A stretch of 64,000 bases of DNA from Thunnus maccoyii. Taxonomy: Eukaryota; Chordata; Actinopteri; Scombriformes; Scombridae. Shown piece by piece: positions 33,930 to 45,980 of the stretch. Made by a program: the position numbers and the translations under genes. The stretch is taken from the NCBI RefSeq assembly GCF_910596095.1, contig NC_056545.1, positions 5,130,001 through 5,194,000 on the forward strand. Direction: 5' to 3'. The notes beneath the pieces are model-generated. The model was not told where the DNA came from and did not search any database. It saw only the letters and a program-made list of their open reading frames with translations. How positions within the stretch are numbered: the stretch's first letter is position 1; the number at the start of each line of letters is the position of its first letter.

Positions 33930-34170
33930 TAGAAAAAAATCTGAGATTTTGAAAAAAAAGACGTAATATTTTGAAAAAAAAGTTGTAATATGTTGAGAAA
34001 AAAGTCATAATATGTTGGGAAAAAAGTTGTAATATTTTGAAAAAAAAGTCGTAATATTTTGACATAAAATTCATAATATTTTGAGAAAAAAAAACAATAT
34101 TTTGAAAAAAAAAGTGGGAAGATTGTGAGAAAAAAAATTGTAATGTTAGGAGAAAAAATTGTAACGTTAG
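33930..34170 (+). repeat. Minisatellite, about 20-22 bp unit
   Basis: About ten copies of a unit like 'gtaatattttgaaaaaaaa' / 'gtcataatatgttgagaaa', diverged but in register. The 128-codon minus-strand ORF through it is low-complexity Phe-rich translation of the array. A related array in the opposite orientation lies at 34612-34790. Confidence 0.75.
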
Positions 34171-34279
34171 GAGAAGAGAAATATGTTTTGACCTTTGATA
34201 CACAACTAATAAAAAAGCCACTATTAATTTATTTCCTAATGTATTTAATACCAATTCCACATATAGCTTATATTCTTTG

Positions 34280-34405
34280 ATAGCTTTGTGATTAACTGTT
34301 TTTTCTTTCCTCCCCTACCTTTTGTGTGTGTATCTGTTGATCTGGGTGGCGAGCTGTTGCATACAATTGCCCTTATAGGAATAAATAAAGCTTTATTGAA
34401 ATTAA
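34280..34405 (+). mobile_element. LINE 3' tail
   Basis: 'ggcgagctgttgcatacaattgcc' with 'ataggaataaataaagcttta' resembles the 3' terminus of fish non-LTR retrotransposons. Only the tail is present. It lies between the two oppositely oriented minisatellite arrays. Confidence 0.35.
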
Positions 34406-34611
34406 CATTGCAAGAATAACGTTGTATTGTGTACTTCAGACTGTATACCGGTCATAGGAAAGTGACATCTGAGTCCAAACACAATTGTTTTTGCTGAGAA
34501 AAATAGTAAATGCACAGTATTTATCAAGAAATGCTAAATCACATGTAATCTAATCTACTCTAATTATAAAATACATTTTGCTCTAGAAACATATCAATGT
34601 TTTTCTTGTAA

Positions 34612-34790
34612 CACTGACTTTATTCTCACAATATCATGACTTTTTCCTGTAATATTGTCTTTATACTAAATATATTACAACTTTATTCTCATAACATGAC
34701 TTTTCCCCTCAAAATTACAGCTTAATTCTCATAACATTATGACTTCCTTTAAATATTACATCTTACTTATAATCTCTGATTTTTTTCTCG
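34612..34790 (-). repeat. Minisatellite, inverted relative to 33930-34170
   Basis: Units of the form 'tgactttattctcacaatatca', 'gactttttcctgtaatatt' and 'actttattctcataacatga'. These are the reverse-complement style of the units at 33930-34170 (poly-T rather than poly-A, 'attctca' instead of 'tgagaaa'). Confidence 0.55.
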
Positions 34791-35914
34791 TAACAGTGGC
34801 CTTTATATTCCATCATAGTTCTGAGAAATTTTGCTGTAACTAACCTTGAATATGCCGTCTTTAACCTGGCCTTTACTAAAAAAGATCAATCAAATAATCA
34901 ATCAATTAAATACTTAAAAGTTTTTTGTAACTAAACATAGCACAAAAAGTGAGGAAATTTGTGTTTGGTAGATTATTTCTTTGTTGTAACAATGCGTCTT
35001 GGCAATAAATCTTATTGCATTGGCAGAGAAGATTTGGAATATTTTTCATGGGCGCAACCCACATACTCAGCTCTGCTGCTCATCCCACAAATGCATGTTC
35101 TTTACAAATGTGGCACCATTTAAAAGGTAAATAAACAGGCCAATGGTATAAGATTTATTTCCAAGAAGCATTGTTAAGAATAATCTACCAAACACAAAAT
35201 TCCTTACTTTTTGTGCTATGTTTATATATTTTATGCAGCCACAATAGCAACAGAAGAAATACAACAGAGAAGAAGAATTACAATTATCATTTCTAGAAAT
35301 CGATCAAACTGACAAATTCACTCAGAGTGGCAAATGTACTTTATTGACAACTCCTGGATCCATATGGGGAGCAAATGGAAATTATTTCACATGTAAACAT
35401 GTCGTATAAGGTCACTTGAATGTTGGAGTGTTGGCAGGACACAGACTGTAGCAAGAAAAGATGTTATCCCACTGAACGTCATCTTCAATAATATGTCAAC
35501 ATGATCATATTAGTAGATTTCTTATGTAAAGCCGAGCATGCATAAGAACTTTCCCAGCAGCCTCCATTAGACCATCTAGTACCCTTCTTACAGTATAATA
35601 TTAATAACATTTGTCAGATCAATCACATAGATACAGAACAGTTTTTATGCCCTGAAGTGTGCATATCCCACTTTATAGATGATTTGTGATTTATACCAGA
35701 CACATTTCATACAATAAACTGTTCACATCTCACTGATGACCGACACTATTAAAGGAATACGCCACATTTTTGTTGCATTGTCCCATTGGACAGCACCAGA
35801 TAAACACTGAGAACATATTAGACATCAAAATGCTGTATTAACACCCAAGTATACACAATGTTGACTGAGAGAAGGCTGCTATTATCCAAAAAAAATGTTG
35901 TTTTTGTGCCATTA
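34791..35914. other. Intergenic sequence, nothing recognised
   Basis: AT-rich DNA without genes or assignable repeats. 'aatcaatcaaataatcaatcaa' near 34886 is low complexity. Two diverged inverted segments ('acaaaaagtgaggaaatttgtgtttggtag' at about 34941 and 'ctaccaaacacaaaattccttactttttgt' at about 35186) form a hairpin-like inverted repeat. Confidence 0.4.
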
Positions 35915-36232
35915 ATTCATAAGTCAACAGACAGTTCTGACACTTCATTAATCATTTCAGTTATTTACCAAGCAAAAAGCGTTGCCAAACATTGTCTGGT
36001 GCCAACTTCTCAAATGTGAGGATTTGCTGCTTTTCTCTGCTTTATATCACTGTCAATTTAATATCTTTGTATTTCGGATTGTTAGACAGACAAAAAAAGC
36101 AAATGGAAGACGTCAACTACAACATCCTGAGGGGTATTTTCACAATTTTCTTGCTTTTCATAGAATAACGGACAGACCAAAAATACTCAACTGCTTAATC
36201 CATTATGGAAATAATCATTAGTTGCAGCCCTA
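35915..36232 (-). repeat. 'GCTGCAACTA' element, antisense copy
   Basis: Ends 'aataatcattagttgcagcccta' at 36232. 'cttctcaaatgtgaggattt' and 'gaagacgtca' inside match the reverse complement of other copies. Confidence 0.6.
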
Positions 36233-36534
36233 TTAAAAAAAACTAAATTAACCTGTGTATTCATTGGTATGTTAAATCTCTGAAGAGCATAGCATGCCAA
36301 CAACCAAACGTTGAAGAGCTGTTGAAGTTATTTTTGTTTTCCGTTGACTGTATGGGCAGCCATGTTCAGTAGAATTTCTTCATGAATTGTTGTTTGAGAA
36401 AAAAAAAAAAGGTATTTAATCTTAGTTTTCTAAAATATTGAGTAGAAAATTCCATCTTCTGACTTATAATTAGAGAGAACATGAGGAGAAAAAGCTAACT
36501 GCAGTCAGAAAGGACCATTACATTACTATAGCTC

Positions 36535-36585
36535 GCTAGCTGTGAGGCACCAGCGCTAACCACTGAGCCACTGTGCTGCCTTTTA
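36535..36585 (-). mobile_element. SINE head fragment
   Basis: On the minus strand 'ggcagcacagtggctcagtggttagcgctggtgcctcacag' is the tRNA-like A-box head of a common fish SINE; the B box and body are missing. Confidence 0.5.
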
Positions 36586-38020
36586 ATTAACTATTTAATG
36601 ATTAATTAATTAGTGTCACTAATAGAGTTACTTCTTATCTAGGACCTATTCCTGGCACGTAATTACCACTGTGCTTTCAGTTTTATTGCTCATTTTCCAA
36701 GCAGACGCCATGTTCAGTTCCCAATTAAACTGACTGCCTGTTAAAAGCAGCAGTTGATTCTGCTTATGTACATTTTATAAATTCCCTACACTTTGACTAC
36801 ATATTATTAAAGCTTATCTGGCATTAAAGCTGCAACAGGTTTGTATTTCCACACCTCTGAGATAATGCATGTGACCTCTCAGTAAACCAAGCGGGTAGTT
36901 CCTGATCTGAAAAGTGAGGCCAATGCTAAATGGAGAGCAAAAATTATTAAGAGAGCGAATTACTAAATCAAGAACACAACTTTGTCATTTTTTCCTACAT
37001 GACCCCTCCTGAGCTCTGTAAATTTCATACAGTGAATTTGTAAAACTGATGTATGTATGTAAAGGAGAATAAAGAGCTAAAAAAAGGTGCTGTAATTTCA
37101 TTTAATGCTAATATAACAAGACTGAGAGTCTATGCTAGCAGATCTGTGAGGCTGTACTTTGAGCTAAAAGCTAACGTCAGCATGCTAACGTGCTGATGTT
37201 TAGCAGGTTTAATGTTTACCATCTGAGTTTAGCATGTTAGCATGCTGATATTTGCCAATTCGCACTAAAAACAATGTACAACAGAGACTGAAGGGAATGT
37301 CTTTAGTTTTGCAGTTTTTTGATCATAAACTGAAGTCCAAAAAACACTCAAAATATTGATGAATTGAGCTTTAAAGGTTAAGTTAACCGATGTGACATTC
37401 TAGCCCAAAATAAGATGGTTTCAAGTGGTGAAGCAGCTGTGTCTTCTTTAGTTTCTGTCCTCGAGGGTTACTGTGTTAAATACCAGATGGGACAACTGCG
37501 GTGAACCGCTTCTGACATTTCACTTTACACAAGCCTTTTACCCTATTGTTCTTAAAATAATGTCTCCAAACACACAGTTGTTGCTCATTGTGTTTCAGTA
37601 AATCTCAGTCGGCCAGCTGGTCAGCTGCCATTGCAGATATTCATCACATTTATGGATTAGCAGTTTCTCAACCACACAGAGAGACGCAGAGTATGCCTTA
37701 ATGTACTTGATATAAATATTTAAGCATGATTTTTGCTCCGCTACCTTCTAAAGACCGGTTTCAAAATGTCCCATAGGAAGGGCCCAAAGCCGTATATACT
37801 TTTAAAAGATGATCCATCATGATTTCTCTCCCAGCTGGACTTCCAGTAACACACCTGCTGGCATGAGGAGAAGTGCTTTTATTCTTTTTCCCTATTAAAC
37901 ACTTATTGCGTCTGTAAATCTAACGTCGAGTCCGTTTAGCTTTACGTTTATAGTTAGCCTGCAATAAAAAAAAGGGCAGCTTTGATTTCTTCCTCTCTGT
38001 CAGTTATTAGTCTCGAATGT
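36586..38020. other. Intergenic sequence with small repeat fragments
   Basis: At 36893-36925 'gcgggtagttcctgatctgaaaagtgaggccaatgc' is the 5' end of the family whose longer copy is at 25378-25815. Near 37130-37255 'cagcatgctaacgtgctgat' and 'tagcatgttagcatgctgat' are low-complexity 'gctaac' DNA seen in other fish repeats. No gene. Confidence 0.45.
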
Positions 38021-39405
38021 CAGTGATTTCCAACCTTTTTGGCTTGTGAGCCCTTAAAATAAATCAATACTTGGGACTTCTTGTCCCCGATTGCACTCAC
38101 TGTTACCAGTTCAACCACAGACTGAATTTTTTCCCTCCATGTTTTATTTGAATAATTTCTTGAAAAAGTAAAATTATCCAGTAGTTTAAAACTGCATTAA
38201 CTGATTTTTTGGCCACTTGGGGGCAATGGAAACAACCTGTAAACACAATATTGACATAATGTTATAGAGTTGATATGGACAATATGTTATCAAACAGTTC
38301 CTTATTTACACGTCCAGCAGACAAGGAGCAACAATAGCATTCATTTTGGAGTCATGTTAATGGCCACCATGTGCAATATTAACTCTCCTTTTATCTGTCT
38401 CCGCTAACTCTAAAAACATCTGGAGTTTAAATTGCTAAATGCTCCATTACAGATTATTTTTATTATCGATTAATCTGCTGGATTATTTTCCCAATTAATC
38501 GTTTACTCAATAAAACATACAAAAACAAAAACTAGAAATAGCGCCTCATGGTCGTATGCCTCCGCCAACCTGTCAAGTTGCAGTTTAGTTCCTCTGCGGC
38601 TTGAACAGGAGACCAAAACCTTAAAGTTTGGAGCCGTAAAACCAAAACAATGAGCTAAAAGAGGCTATAATGCTCAGCAGGGCTGAGGGGAGCTGCAGAG
38701 TCAGGTTGATAACTCTCTGTGGGTTTGTCACTATAGGCAACATTCACATTACACACATACAAATACTGAGTAGAGCAGCTTTAAAGCAGCTATTTTCATA
38801 ATAACAATGTGACTCTGCAGCTCCTACAGCTGTCTGGCTGCAACTTTACCGTTTTGTTTCACTCTTAGTGCTCTCATAGCGCTGCTTTTTCAAAGAAAAA
38901 GCTCTAAAAACCCCACTGTACACTACCTGCTCAGCACCAAACAGCACACAGGCACAGTTAGAGACTAGCTGGTGAACATAGTGGAGCATTTAGCAGCTAC
39001 AGAGCCAGATATTTCCCTCAGGAGTTGGTAGAGAGCAACTACAGAGCTAAAAGAGAGTGAATATTGGACTTAGATTCATCAGGTGGACAGAAACACGACA
39101 CAAAATGAATGATAATGTTGCTCCGTAACCGCTGGATGTTTTAGTAAGCAAATGTTTGCTAATAAGTTCAACATAACTTGTTCACTTCTTGTTTCTGCTG
39201 CCCCCAAGTGGCCAAAAAAATCAATTACTGCAGGTTTAAGAAAAAGCAAAGATTAGAGGAAAATCCTAAAAAAACAGAGCGTAACTTTGCATAACAGAAA
39301 TAATCTCTTTCATCTGCTTTCCTTCTCTGTTAATTATTTCAGGACCCTTCAAATTTATCCCGTGACCCTCTGTGGGGGTCCTGACCCCTATGTTGGAAAC
39401 CACTA
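38021..39405. mobile_element. Composite element: outer inverted-repeat transposon
   Basis: Ends are inverted: 'cagtgatttccaacc' at 38021 and 'ggttggaaaccacta'-type sequence at the right (plus strand 'tgttggaaaccacta' ending 39405). The body is mostly occupied by a second element (38186-39239). No target duplication is readable for the outer element. Confidence 0.5.
38186..39239. mobile_element. piggyBac-like non-autonomous element nested in 38021-39405
   Basis: TTAA at both ends, then inverted repeats of about 40 bp: left 'actgattttttggccacttggggg' (38200-38223), right 'cccccaagtggccaaaaaaatcaattactgc' (39201-39231). About 1.05 kb long, no transposase. At 38449-38515 it carries a truncated 'GCTGCAACTA' element ('attattttcccaattaatcg'). 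Confidence 0.65.
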
Positions 39406-40552
39406 TTGTATATATTTCATTTTATTCATCTTTCGGAGATGTTTGCTGGTTCTTCAGTTCAGTTTTGAGTTATATTTGACTCCTTCTGCGTGTTCATAAC
39501 CTACATTCTGACTCATAAAACAGCATATAAATATAATATTGCAGTGTTTGGATGGTGTTGACAGAGAATATCCACACAGAAGCTGCTGAATTATACACTT
39601 TTGATAAGTCCTGTACGCTTCATGTCTCTCAGTCGACTGAAACATTTCCATCTTTAACGAGGCACCGTGACGCCAAAGCTTCGTCGTGGCGTTTTGGTTA
39701 AAGAGGCTGTAAAGTATAAAAGCTGCGTCTTTAGATAATTTAGCACAATTATTTTGGCTCGGAAAGTAGCCGTCACCATGTGTTACACAGAACAAAGCCC
39801 TGTTCTGGAGATTTTATGATACTATAACAAACTCAAGTGACAAAATGTATTCAAGATCACGACGCTGATGTTTTCTGATGCTGGATTATTTGCATACTTA
39901 AGATACATGGCGAGACATATTAACGTTTTCTGTTCTTAGACGTCCTCAAACAAGCTGCAGAGATGAGCTTTTTTCACTCAAGAGTCTTTGTGTGTTTGCT
40001 TTCGCCATTGTTGTCCTTCAACATGAATTAATAATAGTTACTGTATGCATAACAAGCCTTTTGAATCACCAGGGCTGGGCCTTATTGTGGGAACTGACAT
40101 GCTCTTTCACATGCAAATCATTTAGTATGAGAAAATGTGCACCGTGTACCCATTTTAGCTTTACTTGTTGTTGTAATAAAACAGTTTACATATGAAGCCC
40201 CTGCAGCATAGTTAACCCTCGTTTTAATATGAGAACAGAGAATACCAGCCGCTTATTGCATGACCAAAATGAAAACCTTTGCCCGAAACACAAAGCGCTC
40301 AAAGGCGAAGGCATGTTAAAGCATGCTGGGTTTTCTTTTTTTAAATCCACCTCCACCTGCCTCAGAGGACAAATATCTTCATTCTTCTAACTACTCTGAT
40401 TCTACTTTAAAGTGATTTATTAAGTCTAAAAGATTAACATAGTTAAAAAGATTAGAAGTGAAAGCCACCACCAAAAATACACCTAAGTACGTTTATTACA
40501 GGTTTTGCAGATTACATGCAGATGTCCTGTCCTTTCTTTGTGCAATCGGTGT
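39406..40552. other. Intergenic sequence, nothing recognised
   Basis: A 113-codon minus-strand ORF (39454-39795) shows no domain I recognise and no splice or promoter context. The rest is AT-rich non-coding DNA. Confidence 0.35.
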
Positions 40553-40863
40553 TTACTACGGGTTTAAATCTCAGGCTGGATTAGTTGTTTGGTCTATAAA
40601 TTGTCAGAAAATGGTGAAAAATGTCGATCACTGTTTCCCAAAACCCAAGATGACGTCCTCAAATATCTTCTATTGTTCTGACCAACTGTCAACAACCCAA
40701 AGATATTAAGTTTATTGTAACAGAGGACTTAAGAAACCAGAAAATATTCACGATTGAGAAGCTGGAATCAGCATTATTTCCAAACATTTTATCAAATTGA
40801 TGATCAAAATAGTTGGCAATTCATTTAATAGTTGGCAACCAATTGATTAATCATTGCAGCTCT
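40553..40863 (+). repeat. 'GCTGCAACTA' element, 3' two-thirds
   Basis: 'ttgtttggtctataaattgt', 'caagatgacgtcctcaaatat', 'aacccaaagatatt' and the terminal 'aatcattgcagctct' match the family. The 5' end is missing. Confidence 0.7.
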
Positions 40864-41018
40864 ATTTAAATCTCTCAATTTTTATGTTATTTGCCAGTTT
40901 TGTGCTCAAAATAAAACATTTTCCAGGGACGATAATGACCATGATTTGGTTTACATTTAAAAAAAAAAAAAAATCACCCATGACTGTTTTCTGCACGCTA
41001 ACTTATACCATTACATTA

Positions 41019-41727
41019 AGACTGCAACTGATTTTCATTATTGGTTAACCTGATGATTATTTGATTGATTAATGGTTCGTTCCAGGGGCGTCATACAGTT
41101 AATTTTTTTGAGGCGGCAGAGTTTCACAACGCATTTGTTAATGTTCACATCAAACCGAGTTGTTACCAGTAATTATCTGCTTTGGCTTCTATGTTCCCTT
41201 ATCAGTGACTATCTACGACTATAACTGAATGACACGTATTAATATAACATTTAATAGCAGTATTGAACAAGAAAACGTTTGGCTTTAAACTCAGAAATCT
41301 CCTTCTATCCATCCGCTGTCTTACTGGATGCATTTCAGTGTATATTTGGACAAAAACAGTAATAACTTAGCTGCTAATAATAGCACAGGGCAGCAAACTA
41401 ACATTAATGGGTTATACTTAGAAACCACTGATACTAAAGTCACTTTGAACAGGGAAATTCAAACTGAATGGGCACGATGCCGATGGTTTGGTCTATAAAA
41501 TGTTAATCACAGTTTCCCAAAGCCCAAGATGACGTCCTCAAATGTCTTCTTTTATCCCGAACAAAAGTCCACAACCCAAAGATATTCAGTTTACTATCAT
41601 AAAAGAGTAAAGAAACCAGAAAATATTCACATTTGAGAAGCTGGAATCAAAAATTTGGACAAAAACAATGATTATCCAAATAGTCGGTGATAAATCTTCT
41701 GTCTAATCGACTAATCGTTGCAGCTCT
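41019..41727 (+). repeat. 'GCTGCAACTA' element split by a 403-bp insertion
   Basis: The 5' part runs 41019-41079 and resumes at 41483 with 'atggtttggtctataaaatg', continuing to 'cgttgcagctct' at 41727. The intervening 41080-41482 is foreign to the family and is flanked by ATGGTTCG / ATGGTTTG. Confidence 0.75.
41080..41482. mobile_element. hAT-like insertion with 8-bp target duplication
   Basis: Flanked by ATGGTTCG (41072-41079) and ATGGTTTG (41483-41490). Removing the insert and one flank copy restores the uninterrupted family sequence 'gattaatggtttggtctata', so the boundaries are reliable. Terminal repeats are not obvious, so the class is inferred only from duplication length. Confidence 0.6.
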
Positions 41728-43264
41728 ACATTATATTGTTTAGAGTTTGATCCAGCATGCTGTTATTTATCGGTTGCCTGGGTCATTTTTTTCCCTCTCA
41801 GTGTAATCAGGTCAAAGACCAGAAAATACTCGCAGGCTGACATCTCCCGCCTTCAACTCGAGTTTTTATTGAAGGGGTTTGACAGCCGTGTGCATCCAGT
41901 CACACATACAGTACTGAACACATGAGCTGATGTAACTCCCGTACGGAGACGGAGGGACGGAAATGACATGACTTGGATATTATTAGCTCATCTTCACTCA
42001 CTGCATCACTGATCGGCTTTGACATTGCTCATAATCATCTGGTATGAACGCCCGCAGCCACGGCTCCTTCGTCTGACATGTAACCACGATGCAAATCATC
42101 TGAAAGGTTTGAGGGTGTTTGGCTGACTGGCCGCACTTTATTTAAATTATAAAAGCAACATTCATTTATCCATTTCATTACTGCTCTTTTTTTTTTTTCT
42201 TCTTCTTCTCTCCACTAAAAAGTAGGCTGCTGGGATAAGTCCCACCGATAGAAAAGAGACACACAGTATAACAAAAACCGGACGGACAAAACCACAGTCG
42301 CATAAACAAGCACTTTACAGTTTGAGAATAGTCCAAACACAGAAACGTCCAATCTTACATGAATCATCTGGCCCTGAATATAAAAATCCTTGTGAATTTG
42401 GTAAGCATGGTTGTGGGGTTTTTTTTTTTTTTTTTTGTTTTTGGCCACAACAGGCAGCACTGTTAAAACAAGTTTAGACCTTATTTCCACACCCAGTCTC
42501 AACAACAATACTCCAACGTTCATTCATGTCAAATCTCACTGCAACAATGGAATGTCGGAGGTGATTTGGTGTCGCCATGGTTATGGTTAAAAGTCTCTCT
42601 GGCATGCACCTGTAAAGGAGGAGGATGAGGAGGAGGGGGGGGGGGGGGGCGGGATGGGGGAGCAACATGAGATCCATGGGTACATCGTCACCCTGGGTAC
42701 GTCTGTGCTACAAGTCAAGAAGCAGCACTGCATTTTCTTTCCCCTTAAAACCCTGAGTGGACACAAAACTGCATGTTTGGTTGGAACCAGTGCCCAGCTG
42801 CATCCAGATGTTTCTGGACAGATTAAATGTTTCCTCACATCGGCTTTGTTTGTGAGGTGGTTTGGTTTGATGGAGGAGGTTTTTCTGGTGTTAAAATTTT
42901 TAAAAAAAGGTGAGTCTTTTATTTAGTAAAAGATTGTAGGCAAAACCCAGAGGTGGAAGGCATGACAAGAAATCAAAACAATTACACAAATATACAATAA
43001 AAATAAATCAGGACAAACTGGACTAAAAAAAAAAAAAAAAAGAAAATAGAAAAATATTGCAAACTGTTCAGTCCAGTCTGAGATAAATGGTGCAAAAAGT
43101 AAAGTACAATAATAAAGTCTCCACTGGGTTTTTGCTGTCACCATCCTGAAATCCTTTTTCTACATTTCGGTTTCCTTCACCAGTAAAAAACAGGTACCTG
43201 TGAATGCATTTCCATATTTTACTGTCTTAAAGATGTTCGTGCAACAGAAAACAGACTTTAAACA
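41728..43264. other. Intergenic / possible distal vps37d 3' flank
   Basis: No gene. Homopolymer runs at 42188-42200 (T), 42419-42437 (T), 42636-42649 (G) and 43026-43041 (A). Could include the end of the vps37d transcript if its 3' UTR is very long. Confidence 0.35.
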
Positions 43265-43517
43265 GTGATCAGGTCTTACTTTCAGAGTTTTGGCCATCAT
43301 TTGTTATTGGTTATAATAAAACTGTAGTCACAGCGAAGTAACATCTGTGAACATGGCGACATCGTCAATAAAGAGTTAAACACAGGTTGTAAACAGGCCA
43401 ACAGTAAAAGGACAGTTTGAGTAATAATTGTGCAGTAATTTTCTGTGATTTACAGTTAATTTTCTCTTTCAAACTGGAGGCTTGTTTACAACCCGTTTCT
43501 TGACCCGTCTGCCTTCT

Positions 43518-45014
43518 TTATTGGTTTTTAATTTTTTCCCCACAATAAATAATAAAGAACACAAAAAGCAAAAACAAAACAGATACAAAGATACACAAAA
43601 AAAAACACAAACAAAATAATAACTGGGCAGGTGCATTGATCATTAAAGATGATAGAAAGATAAATCCTACAAGCAAAATATCGTATGACTGATCACAAAT
43701 CAAACAAATCAATTCTGTACAAAGACTTGTAGCTTTTGTATATTAAACTAATGAGCTGCATACATGTTTTTATACAAGCAACAACAAACTTTTTTAATGC
43801 AGGTTTTTATATAAATTTTAATTTTATGGGCCCAAAAATGTTTTATTGTTAGTAGTTTGCAGGAGGCTCGTTGTATCGTACATCACTTGAGAGACTCTTC
43901 AGACATTAATTGACAGTGTGTGTAGTTTTTCCATTAGGAGGTAATACAATATTCTGCTTTTAGGATGCAATTTCACCTCCAATTTTGACATTTTCAGAGC
44001 ATCGGGGGGGGGTGCTGCGGACAAAGAGGTAGAGCTAAAGAAACAATATCAGATACATATTGTTTTCCCCCCAGAAATTCCCCTGGCACTTCTATGTAGC
44101 TGCAATAACTTTATATATTATTAGATAGGAATGAAGGCCAAGACTCTGTAAATACGACCCAAGTTGTAAAAAAAAAAAAAAAATACCTTGAAAGCCTTGA
44201 AATGCATTTACAGATCTTACTTATTTAAAAAGGAAATGATTTAAGTTTCTTGCTTTATGCAACTGGGCACTGGCATACAGAAGGCATTTTCATGTACTTT
44301 GTCGAGCTGTAGTAAACATGCACTTAAATGAGTTATTCATGAGCAAAATGTATGTCGTGTTATCAAGTTCGAGAGCAGAAGCATTATAACTACAATCCGA
44401 AGCGTTTCCCTTAAACGGTGAGGGATGGATAATGAGTAAAAATGAGAGAGAGAAATGAGAAGGAAACCTCTTAAACCTCCTTAAATATTCGACTGTGTGC
44501 TTGCAGAACGCTGACATTCTTATAGAGATTAAATTCCCCTCACTCTGCAACTCAGTTTCGGGGGGGGTAGAAATAAAAAATAGTGGCTGCCTTGAAAAAA
44601 AAGAAAAAAAAAAAGGAGAAGCAGCTCTTCACTGAGCACGGTAAACAAGAAGCTTTGAAGTCAGCCATTTAAAATAGGATTTACATGAATAAATAAATCG
44701 CTCACTGATGCGAGGAGCTCACAACACAGTCCATGAAATCCCCCAAAAGAAGGCAGAAGGTTTTTGGGTAATCATACATGACACTGCAGATAATATTGAC
44801 AGGTTATAGTGTGGGAATTATTAATAAATACCACCGGCTCTGCTCTACAGAAGAAGTCTTTGTTTAAACTCTGCAGTGATATCAGCATTCATGATCTTGT
44901 GAAATGCATGAATGTCTTATTTGATGGATTAAAAACAACAAGTTTATATTAAACACCACTTAATTGATGTCATCATTCATTTCGATGACTCTCTGATGGC
45001 GTCTCATGAAGCAG

Positions 45015-45052
<38 letters not shown>

Positions 45053-45434
45053 GTATGAATGAACGATGAGATCGCAGATGTGCTTCACAACCCTGTGCTT
45101 CACACGCCTCAGTGTAAAAATATTAAAAACGATAAAGATAAAAAAAAAAAAAAAAATCTTCCGTGTCCTTTCCTGTCTGAGTCGTCTACACCACCTCGCT
45201 ATCTCTGCTCTGCGTCTGATTGGTTACGTTTGTGTGTCATGAATGGAGAACAGAAACGGACGTTAGCAGTGCTGCCTGCCTCTGGATCAGTCTTTGCTTA
45301 CATGATTGTGACAGCCACTGTTTGGTTCCACGTCTTGAAAGACCTCTCAAACTGGCTTTTCATCCTCCTTCTTCTTCTGCTCCTCCTCCTCCTGCTGCTC
45401 CTCTTCCCCTCCCCCCACCCACCCCTGTTTGAAC
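43518..45434 (-). other. vps37d: Probable 3' UTR of vps37d
   Basis: Sequence following the vps37d stop codon on the minus strand. AATAAA signals on that strand occur at 43847-43842 and 43523-43518. There is no ORF and little interspersed repeat in 44240-45434. A (CT)n tract is at 45017-45049. Segment 44090-44235 resembles the right terminal repeat of the 59224-60007 element ('aagccttgaaatgcatttac', 'agatcttacttattta'), so part of the UTR may be transposon-derived. The exact end is unknown. Confidence 0.4.
45017..45049. repeat. (CT)n microsatellite
   Basis: Uninterrupted CT dinucleotide run of about 16 units, within the probable vps37d 3' UTR. Confidence 0.95.
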
Positions 45435-45980
45435 TTATCGGTACGGCGGCTCGGGCTGTTGAGGATTCGGCCTGTAAAGCTGCTGCACTCGCACCGGCCG
45501 CCCGTTAGCCGGCCAGCCACCCGGTAACTGTCCGATGACCCTGAGGCCGACCGGTTGGCCGTGTCCCGGGAGCGGGGTGCTGGGGCTGAGGATGTGGGTC
45601 TGTCCCATCTGGGGTTCAGGCGGGGGTGTACTACTCTGAAGGCTTGGAGCCGAGGCGGGGGGAGAAACGGGGTAATGAGGGAGGAGGATGGCCGGCGTGA
45701 GGCCGTAGCGTACCTGGAACACTCTAAGAGGTCCCTGCGCTACGAAGCCGTTGGGCCGCTGAGGCTCCTGCGGCTGCTCCGAGTCCTTCTTCACCTCGGG
45801 GATCTTGCTCTCCGGCTCCTCTGCTCTCTTGCTTTTGCTCGGCTGTCGTTTGGCTTGGGCGAGCTCCTGCATCTTCTCTGCTTGAGCCCGGCGGATATGA
45901 TACGTCTTCCTGGAGCTTTGGAAGGAGTCCAAGAACTCATCCAGGCTTACGTTCCCCTCCATGAACTTCTCCAGCAGCTC
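45435..45980 (-). CDS. vps37d: ESCRT-I subunit VPS37D-like, last coding exon
   Basis: VPS37 proteins, with TSG101, VPS28 and MVB12/UBAP1, form ESCRT-I, which sorts ubiquitinated cargo into multivesicular bodies. The exon follows acceptor 'ccgcttcacag' and encodes 181 residues plus TAA. It opens E-L-L-E-K-F-M-E-G-N-V-S-L-D-E-F-L, the end of the Mod(r) domain, then R-K-T-Y-H-I-R-R-A-Q-A-E-K-M-Q-E-L. Among paralogs the R-R-x-Q-A-E-K-x-Q-E-L block and the terminal Q-P-E-P-P-Y-R best match VPS37D (human ends Q-P-E-P-P-H-R, from memory); VPS37B and VPS37C differ there. The rest is a basic linker (P-S-K-S-K-R) followed by a Pro-rich tail, as in the family. The minus-strand frame runs on to 46064, but those extra residues are intron. 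It joins the exon at 58319-58401 in phase 0. Confidence 0.88.
   Translation of the reverse strand, partial: ELLEKFMEGNVSLDEFLDSFQSSRKTYHIRRAQAEKMQELAQAKRQPSKSKRAEEPESKIPEVKKDSEQPQEPQRPNGFVAQGPLRVFQVRYGLTPAILLPHYPVSPPASAPSLQSSTPPPEPQMGQTHILSPSTPLPGHGQPVGLRVIGQLPGGWPANGRPVRVQQLYRPNPQQPEPPYR

Noticed and set aside
33874..34260. 128-codon minus-strand ORF, Phe-rich
   Set aside because: Pure translation of a minisatellite array.
36535..36585. Possible tRNA gene
   Set aside because: Only an A-box-like head is present; it is a SINE fragment without B box or cloverleaf.
45059..45508. 149-codon plus-strand ORF over the vps37d last exon
   Set aside because: Antisense shadow of the vps37d exon plus low-complexity Leu run from CTC/CTG repeats.
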